Shown one piece after another: positions 14,771 through 21,992 of a DNA stretch of 64,000 nucleotides. Position 1 is the stretch's first letter. The number at the start of each line of letters is the position of its first letter. This stretch comes from Pelolinea submarina. Its GTDB lineage: Bacteria > Chloroflexota > Anaerolineae > Anaerolineales > Anaerolineaceae. A program made the translations under genes and the position numbers. The stretch is taken from assembly GCF_003966975.1 (NCBI RefSeq), contig NZ_AP018437.1, positions 2,232,001 through 2,296,000 of the forward strand, written 5' to 3'. The notes under the pieces were generated by a model, which searched no databases, was not told the DNA's origin, and worked only from the letters and a program-made list of their open reading frames with translations.

Positions 14771-16414
14771 ATGAAAATCAAACGATCTATGGTATTGGTT
14801 TCCAGTGATCCTCACTCTATCGAAAAAGGCTCAGAGGAAATTTACTCGCGGCTGGTGGATGAATTGAAAGCTTTCAATTTATCAGACGAAATCTCCTTAT
14901 CCAAGGTTTCGGATATTGATCGCATTGATGCATCGCCACTCGTTATTGTTTACCCGGAAGCAGTCGTTTACGGCCCATTGGCCCCGGATGATGTTCATTT
15001 CCTGGTAGAAGAACATTTATACAAAGGAAGAATCGCTTCCCGTCTGCAAGCTCCCACCAAGGAACTCAGCGGTAAGATTGCCTGGATATCAGCAAGAGCA
15101 GGAACACTCCCTGCCGAACAGCGTATCGTATTGGAGCGCGCCGGCCTGATCGACCCTGATTCCATCGAAGATTATATTATTCACGACGGCTATCAAGCCC
15201 TGGGCAAGGTATTGTCCACAATGAAACCGGCCGATGTGATTGATGTCGTCAAAAAATCAGGACTTAAAGGCCGCGGCGGCGCGGGCTTCCCCACCGGTAT
15301 GAAATGGGGTTTCGTGGCTGACGCTGCCGGGGACAAGCGCTATGTCATTTGCAACGCGGACGAAAGTGAACCCGGTACATTTAAAGATCGCCTGATTCTG
15401 GAAGGCGATCCGCACAGCATTATCGAGGCCATGGTTATCGCCGGGTACGCGGTTGGCGCGGATGAGGGCTATATTTACATTCGCGGTGAGTACACGCTGG
15501 CTCAAGCACGTTTATTGAAAGCCATTTTGCAGGCTAAGGAAATGGGATTCCTGGGAGAGAACATCTTCGAATCCGGTTTCAACTTCGACCTGCACGTGCA
15601 CGGCGGAGCGGGTGCTTACATCTGCGGTGAAGAGACGGCTCTGATTGAGTCCATCGAAGGCAAGCGCGGTGAACCCCGCCCACGCCCGCCTTACCCCACC
15701 ACAAATGGCTTGTGGGACAAACCCACTCTGGTCAATAATGTGGAAACGCTGGCCAATATTCCGCCTATCCTGCGCAATGGGGCGGATTGGTTCAAATCAT
15801 TCGGAACGCCCTCCAGCCCGGGCACGAAAGTTTATACCATCCTGGGCAACGTCAACAATACCGGTTTGGTTGAAGTCCCCATGGGGATCACGCTGCGCGA
15901 GGTGATTTCTATCTATGCCAAAGGCATGAGAAATGGAAGGCACTTCAAATTAGCTCAAACCGGAGGATCCAGCGGCTCGATTATTCCGTCGGTCCTTCAG
16001 GATACGCCCATGGATTATGATTCTTATGCAAAAGCGGGTGTCTCCATGGGTTCAGGCGCTTTGCTGATTTGCAGCGACGAGACGTGTGTAGTTGATTTGG
16101 CAAAAGTCCTGCTCAACTTCTTCCGTTTTGAAAGCTGCGGAAAGTGCAATCCCTGCCGTATCGGAAATCAACGTGCCTATCAAATTTTGAATAACATTTC
16201 CGAAGGCTTGGGAAGCACAAAAGACACCAATGATTTGCAAGAAATCAGTAAATGGTTGTATGAAATGTCCAATTGCGGTCTGGGGCAAACCGCAGGGTCT
16301 CCACTAAAGGATATTATGAATTATTTTCGCGCTGAAGTAGACGCCCACATCACCAATAAAGTATGCCCTGCGGGGGTTTGCCCGATGAGCGGCAAAACCG
16401 CCACAACGGTCTAA
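14771..16414 (+). CDS. Hydrogenase flavin subunit HydB2 (NuoF-like, reduced cofactor set)
   Basis: A 547-residue NuoF-family FMN protein. The glycine motif GRGGAGFPTG, CNADESEPGTFKDR, ICGEETAL and the [4Fe-4S] ligands Cys456, 459, 462 and 502 are intact, so flavin chemistry and one cluster are expected. Two features differ from HydB1. The N-terminal thioredoxin-like domain has Ser11 and Ser16 where HydB1 has Cys11 and Cys16 and no third Cys, so it should hold no [2Fe-2S] cluster. The C-terminal two-cluster ferredoxin domain is absent. Its FMN loop looks more like NuoF/HoxF than HydB. It could be a dedicated NADH site, while HydB1 handles ferredoxin coupling. Confidence 0.94.
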   Translation: MKIKRSMVLVSSDPHSIEKGSEEIYSRLVDELKAFNLSDEISLSKVSDIDRIDASPLVIVYPEAVVYGPLAPDDVHFLVEEHLYKGRIASRLQAPTKELSGKIAWISARAGTLPAEQRIVLERAGLIDPDSIEDYIIHDGYQALGKVLSTMKPADVIDVVKKSGLKGRGGAGFPTGMKWGFVADAAGDKRYVICNADESEPGTFKDRLILEGDPHSIIEAMVIAGYAVGADEGYIYIRGEYTLAQARLLKAILQAKEMGFLGENIFESGFNFDLHVHGGAGAYICGEETALIESIEGKRGEPRPRPPYPTTNGLWDKPTLVNNVETLANIPPILRNGADWFKSFGTPSSPGTKVYTILGNVNNTGLVEVPMGITLREVISIYAKGMRNGRHFKLAQTGGSSGSIIPSVLQDTPMDYDSYAKAGVSMGSGALLICSDETCVVDLAKVLLNFFRFESCGKCNPCRIGNQRAYQILNNISEGLGSTKDTNDLQEISKWLYEMSNCGLGQTAGSPLKDIMNYFRAEVDAHITNKVCPAGVCPMSGKTATTV

Positions 16415-16438
16415 TTTGTATTTTCGGAGAAAATAAAC

Positions 16439-18358
16439 ATGGTAAATTTGACAATTGATGGAAAAAATATTGAAGTAAAGGCAGGTACGACTGTTCTGAA
16501 TGCCGCACGAGCAGCCGGAATTGAAATCCCGACATTGTGCGACCATCCTCAGTTGACCCCTTATGGCGGCTGCCGTCTTTGCCTGGTTGAGGTAGAAGGC
16601 GCCCGCACCCTGCAGCCTTCCTGCACGCTGCCGGTAAACAACGAAATGAAGGTGCACACCGATACCCAAAAAGTTCGGGATGCCCGCAAATTCGTTCTAT
16701 CCATGATTTTCAGTGAACGCAATCACTTCTGCCCATATTGCCAGGTTAGCGGCGGCGACTGCGAGCTGCAGAACGCGGCGTATGCCGAGGACATGACCCA
16801 CTGGCCATTGCAGCCGAACTGGAAACCTTTCCCTGTGGATGCCTCGCATCCCTTCATCATTATGGAAAACAACCGCTGCATCCTGTGCCGCCGTTGTGTA
16901 CGCGCATGCGGTGAGCTGGTTGGTAATTACACGCTCGGTTTCGAAGAGCGCGGTGCAGAGAGCGCCCTGGTCGCGGACTTGGGTCTGCCTCTGGGCGAAT
17001 CCTCCTGCATCGGCTGCGGTACCTGTGTGCAGATCTGCCCCACCGGTGCGTTGATTGACCGCTGGAGCGCTTACCAGGGTAAGGAAACCGAAGTCGACAG
17101 CACCAAGACCATCTGCCAGGGCTGCTCCATCGGCTGCGGTTTGGATGTGCTCACCCGCGATAACCGTCTGGTCCGCATCGAAGGCAACTGGGATGACCCG
17201 ATCAGCGGCGGTTTGCTCTGCGAAGTCGGCCGTTTCGACCCCATGGATGACAACCGCGAAAGAGTTTTGACCCCCATGCTCAAGAAAGACGGCAGTTCCA
17301 AAGCTGCCACCTGGGACGATGCATTAGCCGCGGTCAAAGACCAATTAAAATCAGCCAAGGGCAAGGCAGCCGCTGTAGTCTCAACCCGGTTATCCGTGGA
17401 AGCGATGGATGCCTTCAAACAGGTTTGCCAGGCAGCTGGTATTGAAAAATTCTTCAGCACCGAAGGCAGCCTGATAACCGGTCCGGCCACCAAAGCCGCT
17501 TCTTTGTTAGGCAAACCCTTTGAGACAAAACTGGATGCCCTGAATTTTGCGGATACCTATCTGGTTGTTGGTGAAGACATCACCAAAGATCACCAAGTAT
17601 TAAGCTTCTTCATGAAGCGCAGACTGCCGGATGGCGCAAAGCTGATCCACATCGGCAAGGCGGAATCCGGTTTCAAGAATTTCGCCGATGCAGTTCTCAG
17701 CGTACCCGCTGGTAAAGAGACCGCTTTCCTTGGCGACCTCAAAGGTTTGCTGTCCAACGACAGCGCGGTTGAGAAAGTTGCCGGGGCCTATGGATTGGAT
17801 GCCGCTTTATTAGCCGAATCCGTCAAGATTTTGAAAGCCGGCGAGAAACCTGCCGTAATCATGGGCAGCCGCTATGATTTCAGCGATGAAATCGGCGCGT
17901 ACAATGCCGCCTTGAATATCGCTAATGACCTGAAAGCGACATTTATCTCCACCAAAGGCAATATCAACAGCCTGGCTGCCGCTCAAATGGATTTGGACAA
18001 CACCGTTGACTTATCCGGTGTAGAATTAGTCGTCCTGGCGGCTGGTGATGAAGTATTCACCCAGCAGTTCATGGGCAAATTTGAAAAAGTACCGACCATG
18101 GTTGTCTTCAGCAGCTATGTCTCCCCGCTGACCGCGTCCGCGGACGTCGTTCTGCCGGTAACCAATTGGCTCGAGCAAGCCGGCCACTTCCTGAATTTGG
18201 ATGGCCGTTTGTTGAGCGCCAAAGCCGCGCTGACAGCACCGGAAGGTATCTACTCGAATGCCGACGCTTTCGCAAAATTAGCCGAGAGCATGGATGTCAA
18301 GTTGTCCTCCGCTTGGGAAAGCGCACTGAACGCCGCTACGGCAGTTGTAGTAGACTAA
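16439..18358 (+). CDS. NuoG-like Fe-S subunit of NiFe hydrogenase (HydA-type, no H-cluster)
   Basis: A 639-residue electron-wiring subunit. Ligand sets appear in order: [2Fe-2S] Cys34, 45, 48, 62; a His96/Cys98/Cys101/Cys108 [4Fe-4S] site of the HoxU/NuoG kind; two [4Fe-4S] sites at Cys147, 150, 153, 157 and Cys190, 193, 196, 200; and an Fe4S4 site typical of the molybdopterin family at Cys226, 229, 233, 261. Residues 270-639 resemble the remnant molybdopterin-oxidoreductase domain of NuoG. None of the three H-cluster motifs of [FeFe] hydrogenases is present, so this is not the catalytic HydA of classic HydABC. It should connect the flavin modules to the NiFe subunits encoded immediately downstream. 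Confidence 0.93.
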   Translation: MVNLTIDGKNIEVKAGTTVLNAARAAGIEIPTLCDHPQLTPYGGCRLCLVEVEGARTLQPSCTLPVNNEMKVHTDTQKVRDARKFVLSMIFSERNHFCPYCQVSGGDCELQNAAYAEDMTHWPLQPNWKPFPVDASHPFIIMENNRCILCRRCVRACGELVGNYTLGFEERGAESALVADLGLPLGESSCIGCGTCVQICPTGALIDRWSAYQGKETEVDSTKTICQGCSIGCGLDVLTRDNRLVRIEGNWDDPISGGLLCEVGRFDPMDDNRERVLTPMLKKDGSSKAATWDDALAAVKDQLKSAKGKAAAVVSTRLSVEAMDAFKQVCQAAGIEKFFSTEGSLITGPATKAASLLGKPFETKLDALNFADTYLVVGEDITKDHQVLSFFMKRRLPDGAKLIHIGKAESGFKNFADAVLSVPAGKETAFLGDLKGLLSNDSAVEKVAGAYGLDAALLAESVKILKAGEKPAVIMGSRYDFSDEIGAYNAALNIANDLKATFISTKGNINSLAAAQMDLDNTVDLSGVELVVLAAGDEVFTQQFMGKFEKVPTMVVFSSYVSPLTASADVVLPVTNWLEQAGHFLNLDGRLLSAKAALTAPEGIYSNADAFAKLAESMDVKLSSAWESALNAATAVVVD

Positions 18359-18389
18359 ATAAAAATACTTTTAGGAGATTGTGTTAAAT

Positions 18390-18932
18390 ATGGCAAAACC
18401 CAAAGTAGCAAGTGATTGGCTGGCCGGTTGCGCTGGCTGCCATATGTCACTTCTAGATATTGACGAACGTATTGCGCAGCTGGTTGAACTGGTGGATTTA
18501 CGCGCTACGCCAATCACTGACCTGAAGGAACCCGATAAAGACGGTGTTACAGTCGGTATCCTTGAAGGTGGCATCAACAATACATACAACGAAGAAGTCG
18601 CGAAAAAAATGCGCAGCCGCTGTAAGATTTTGGTTGCGCTGGGTGATTGCGCAGTATTTGGCGGTGTACCGGCCATGCGTAATTTCTTCACACTTGAAGA
18701 TTCTTTAAATCGTGCATATATTGAAACCCCTTCCACTGATGCAAGCGGTAAGGTGCCTTCTTCCCCCGAATTGGCCGTGCCCACACGAGTACGCGCCATT
18801 CACGAAGTTGTTCCGGTGGATGTTTTCATTCCCGGTTGCCCGCCCGATGCAGATATCATCTTTTTTGCATTGAGTGAACTGGCCCAGGGACGTATCCCCA
18901 AGCTGGAACACAAGAATCTGATGTGGAATTAG
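18390..18932 (+). CDS. NiFe hydrogenase small subunit (HoxY/HydS type)
   Basis: The small subunit, 180 residues from the ATG at 18390, carries the proximal [4Fe-4S] cluster beside the NiFe site. Ligand regions are GCAGCHMSLLD (Cys14 and Cys17), ALGDCAVFGG and PGCPPD. It has no Tat signal and no medial or distal clusters, as in cytoplasmic group 3 enzymes of the HoxY or HydS type. A GTG nine bases upstream (18381) is an alternative start but leaves only three bases to AGGAG. The gene starts 31 bases after the NuoG-like gene and stops 11 bases before the large subunit. Confidence 0.94.
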   Translation: MAKPKVASDWLAGCAGCHMSLLDIDERIAQLVELVDLRATPITDLKEPDKDGVTVGILEGGINNTYNEEVAKKMRSRCKILVALGDCAVFGGVPAMRNFFTLEDSLNRAYIETPSTDASGKVPSSPELAVPTRVRAIHEVVPVDVFIPGCPPDADIIFFALSELAQGRIPKLEHKNLMWN

Positions 18933-18943
18933 AGGTAAAAGAA

Positions 18944-20374
18944 ATGGTTGCCCAAAAAATAACTATCGAACCCGTAACCCGCATTGAAGGTCATGCCAAG
19001 GTTACGATTAATCTGAACGAAGCCGGAAAGGTCGAGCACGCTTATTTCCACGTGAACGAGTTCCGCGGTTTCGAGAAATTCTGCGAAGGCCGCATGGTCT
19101 TCGAAATGCCCTCCATCACCCCACGCATCTGCGGTATTTGCCCTGTCAGCCACCATTTGGCTTCCGCCAAAGCCGGCGACCAGGTCATGGGCTGCCCCCC
19201 GCCCCGCACAGCATCTTTGCTGCGCGAATTGATGCACATGGGCCAGATCATCCAAAGCCACGGCATGCACTTCTTTGAATTGGCCGGGCCCGATCTGATC
19301 CTCGGTTTCGATGCCGATCCTGCCACCCGCAATGTGGTCGGCCTGATTCAGGCTGACGCCGGTTTAGCGCTGAAGGCTGTTGCACTGCGCAAATTCGGCC
19401 AGGAAATCATCCACATGGTCGGCGGCCGCCGCATCCATCCCAACTTTGCTGTCCCCGGTGGTGTTAATAAAACCCTGTGCGCCGAAGATCGCGACGCGAT
19501 CCTGGCTGGTATTGACGAAGCTATCGCTACCACCATGGTCGGACTCAAGATTTTCAAAGACTGGGCCGCGGCCAATCAGGAAGACATCAATAAGTTCGCG
19601 GTCTTCTCCAGCGGCTATATGGGCCTGGTCACACCTGAAAACGCGCTCGAACTCTACCAGGGCGATATTCGCCTGGTCGGTAAAGATGGCAAACAGCTGG
19701 AGAAATTTGACTCCAACGATTACTTGGACGTCATTTCCGAACACGTTGAAGATTGGTCCTATCTGAAGTTCCCTTATTACAAGAAGATGGGCTATCCCGA
19801 AGGTGTTTACCGCGTGGGTCCGCTGGGCCGCCTGAATACTGTCGAAAAACTCGATACGCCTCTGGCTCAGAAGGAATTTGAAGAATACCGCGCCATGAAT
19901 GCCGGTAAACCGATTGAAAATACCTTGCATTACCACTATGCCCGTTTGATCGAGACCCTTTTCGCCATTGAAAAAGTCAGGGTTTTACTGGATGACCCGG
20001 ATATTATGGGGAAGGACATCCTCAACACTCACCATGAATTCAAGGGTGAAGGAGTGGGCGTTATCGAAGCGCCGCGCGGTACCCTGCTGCACCACTATGT
20101 TGCGCGCGAGAACGGCCAGATCATGAAAGTCAACCTGATCGTCTCCACCGGCCACAACAACTGGGCCATGAGCGAAGCAGTCGATTCGGTTGCCAAGACC
20201 TATATCACCGGTCCCGACATCAAAGAAGGCTTGCTCAACCGTGTGGAAGCGGCCATCCGTGCCCACGACCCCTGCTTGTCCTGCTCCACGCACGCAGTCG
20301 GTCAGATGCCTATGCTGGTCGATATCAACGATGCCGAAGGAAATCTAATCAAGACCCTGCGGCGGGACGCGTAA
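18944..20374 (+). CDS. NiFe hydrogenase large subunit (HoxH/HydL type)
   Basis: The catalytic subunit, 476 residues, holding the NiFe(CN)2CO centre. The N-terminal pair is PRICGICPVSHH (Cys63, Cys66) and the C-terminal pair DPCLSCSTH (Cys444, Cys447). A 26-residue tail follows His450 and should be clipped by the endopeptidase after nickel insertion. Together with the short small subunit and the NuoEFG-like genes, this indicates a soluble, NAD(P)-linked group 3-type enzyme. I chose the ATG at 18944 because AGAGGT lies seven bases upstream. A GTG at 18923 would overlap the small-subunit gene. It is the last gene before a strong terminator. Confidence 0.96.
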   Translation: MVAQKITIEPVTRIEGHAKVTINLNEAGKVEHAYFHVNEFRGFEKFCEGRMVFEMPSITPRICGICPVSHHLASAKAGDQVMGCPPPRTASLLRELMHMGQIIQSHGMHFFELAGPDLILGFDADPATRNVVGLIQADAGLALKAVALRKFGQEIIHMVGGRRIHPNFAVPGGVNKTLCAEDRDAILAGIDEAIATTMVGLKIFKDWAAANQEDINKFAVFSSGYMGLVTPENALELYQGDIRLVGKDGKQLEKFDSNDYLDVISEHVEDWSYLKFPYYKKMGYPEGVYRVGPLGRLNTVEKLDTPLAQKEFEEYRAMNAGKPIENTLHYHYARLIETLFAIEKVRVLLDDPDIMGKDILNTHHEFKGEGVGVIEAPRGTLLHHYVARENGQIMKVNLIVSTGHNNWAMSEAVDSVAKTYITGPDIKEGLLNRVEAAIRAHDPCLSCSTHAVGQMPMLVDINDAEGNLIKTLRRDA

Positions 20375-20396
20375 AACCTGCGACTAAGAATGATCA

Positions 20397-20426
20397 GTGC
20401 CGCCAATAACTTGGCGGCACTTTTTT
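20397..20426 (+). terminator. Intrinsic terminator after the hydrogenase large subunit gene
   Basis: GTGCCGCCAA-TAAC-TTGGCGGCAC forms a perfect ten-pair stem followed by TTTTTT. It separates the structural genes from the protease gene, which starts only eight bases later, so maturation genes are probably made from readthrough or separate promoters. Confidence 0.93.
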
Positions 20427-20433
20427 AACCAAA

Positions 20434-20916
20434 ATGAAATCAACAATTATTATTGGATACGGAAATCCCGATCGGGAAGATGACGGTGTGGCCTGGCACT
20501 TGCTCAACAAGATTGTGGCTGCCTGTGATTGCCCGGAAGCCGACCTTTTCAGCAGCGACGTTATTCCGGTTAAGCCCGGGTTGGATATCTGGTTCAACTT
20601 CCAGTTACTTCCTGAAATGGCCGATACCATTGCCGATTACGACCGCGCGCTGTTTATAGACGCGCATACCGGAAATATCGAGGAAGATATCAGCTACCAT
20701 GCTTTAGAGCCGGAATTCCAGAACTCCCCCTTCACGCACCACTTCACGGCCTCTTCCTGCCTGGCTGTTGCGCAGTCCCTCAAAGGGCACTATCCCAAGT
20801 CGAAAATGCTTTCCGTGCGTGGCTTTCAATTCGCTTTCAGCCGAGAATTATCAGATCAAACGGCTGAATTAGTGAACCAGGCGTTCGCGTTGTTGAAGCA
20901 TGATTTCTTGGAATAA
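20434..20916 (+). CDS. Hydrogenase maturation endopeptidase
   Basis: A 160-residue member of the HyaD/HybD/HoxW peptidase family that removes the C-terminal tail of the large subunit after nickel insertion. The family signature GYGNPDREDDGVA is at the N-terminus, with its metal-sensing acidic residue, and FIDAHTG follows in the middle. The late His region around FTHHFTASS completes the usual site. It is the first gene after the structural-operon terminator. Its specificity for the enzyme encoded at 18944 follows from position, since no second NiFe hydrogenase is seen in this window. Confidence 0.92.
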   Translation: MKSTIIIGYGNPDREDDGVAWHLLNKIVAACDCPEADLFSSDVIPVKPGLDIWFNFQLLPEMADTIADYDRALFIDAHTGNIEEDISYHALEPEFQNSPFTHHFTASSCLAVAQSLKGHYPKSKMLSVRGFQFAFSRELSDQTAELVNQAFALLKHDFLE

Positions 20917-20948
20917 TTATCATTTTTATAGTATTTTTATCTTAATAG

Positions 20949-20954
20949 TATAAT
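20949..20954 (+). promoter_or_regulatory. Probable -10 box for a near-leaderless hypA transcript
   Basis: TATAAT lies seven bases before the hypA ATG in an AT-rich 45-base gap. Transcription from it would begin at or next to the start codon. No clear -35 box and no ribosome site are visible. Confidence 0.5.
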
Positions 20955-20961
20955 ATTTTGC

Positions 20962-21306
20962 ATGCATGAACTGGCTGTAACCGAATCGTTGTTGAAGACC
21001 GCCACCGAATATGCCCTTGAAAACGACGCCAAAAAAGTAACCAGCTTGAATTTGTTGATCGGCACGCTATCCGGCATTGTCGATGACAGCGTCCAATTTT
21101 ATTGGGACATGATCAGCGCGGATACTATATGCAGTCAGGCAAAATTAAATATCGAGCGGCAGCCGGCTAAATTCAAATGCCAATCCTGCCAGACAGAATA
21201 CGCGTTGGATGGGGAGCTTTCGCCCTGCCCAAATTGCGGCAGCGTGAATATCCGCGTCATCGCAGGAGATGAGTTTCTGCTCCAAAGCATTGAAATTGAA
21301 AAATGA
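20962..21306 (+). CDS. hypA: Hydrogenase nickel insertion protein HypA
   Basis: A 114-residue nickel chaperone for the NiFe site. The N-terminal nickel-binding MHE motif is present (MHELAVTESLL), and the zinc site is made by CQSC and CPNC near residues 73-95. Length and domain order are normal. It starts the hyp cluster in the order hypA-B-F-C-D-E. There is no ribosome site, and a TATAAT box sits seven bases upstream, so the message may be leaderless. Confidence 0.96.
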   Translation: MHELAVTESLLKTATEYALENDAKKVTSLNLLIGTLSGIVDDSVQFYWDMISADTICSQAKLNIERQPAKFKCQSCQTEYALDGELSPCPNCGSVNIRVIAGDEFLLQSIEIEK

Positions 21307-21314
21307 GGTAAGCA

Positions 21315-21992
21315 ATGTCCACAGAGAAAGTACAAATTGTTGAAAAAATACTGGATGCTAACGACCAAATGGCCGAAGAAAACCAGCAAGCTTTTGATAA
21401 AAATCACACCCTGGCCATCAACATCATGGCTTCACCGGGTGCCGGAAAAACCAGCCTGATCCTGCGCACGATTGAGGGACTGGCGAAAGATTATCAAATC
21501 GCCGTAATTGAAGGCGATACCGCCCCGGTTACCATTGACGCGGATAAAGTGCATGCCCTCGGCATTCCCGTTACCCAAATTAACACCGGCGGCGACTGCC
21601 ACTTGGACGCGCTGATGGTGCGTAAAGGAATGCAAGCGCTGGATTTAAACGAGGTTGACCTGGTCATCATTGAAAACGTTGGCAATCTGGTTTGCCCGGC
21701 GGCCTTTAAATTGGGCTCGCATATCAACGTGGTCATCGCCAGCATTCCGGAAGGCGATGATAAACCCTATAAATATCCCAATATCTACCGCGGCATCCAA
21801 TGCCTGGTGCTCAATAAGACCGATCTCAAGCCCTATGTGGATTTCAACTTTGAATACTTTGAAAAAGGGATTCAGATCCTCAATCCGGGCGTAGAGATCA
21901 TCCAACTCTCCAGCAAGACCGGCGACGGCCTGGACACCTGGTTAAATTGGCTGCGCGCGCAAATTGACGCGAAAAAGCATGCCACGCAATGA
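21315..21992 (+). CDS. hypB: Hydrogenase maturation GTPase HypB
   Basis: A SIMIBI-class GTPase of 225 residues that drives nickel transfer with HypA. Walker A is ASPGAGKTS, followed by IEGDTAPV and the metal/nucleotide-sensing NTGGDCHLDA, then ENVGNLVCPA and NKTD. The N-terminus has no His-rich nickel-storage stretch and no CxxCGC high-affinity site. The gene starts eight bases after hypA and overlaps hypF by 14 bases. Confidence 0.96.
   Translation: MSTEKVQIVEKILDANDQMAEENQQAFDKNHTLAINIMASPGAGKTSLILRTIEGLAKDYQIAVIEGDTAPVTIDADKVHALGIPVTQINTGGDCHLDALMVRKGMQALDLNEVDLVIIENVGNLVCPAAFKLGSHINVVIASIPEGDDKPYKYPNIYRGIQCLVLNKTDLKPYVDFNFEYFEKGIQILNPGVEIIQLSSKTGDGLDTWLNWLRAQIDAKKHATQ

Noticed and set aside
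16439..18358. [FeFe] hydrogenase HydA
   Set aside because: The operon setting suggests it, but none of the H-cluster motifs is present; the C-terminal part is NuoG-like and NiFe subunits follow.
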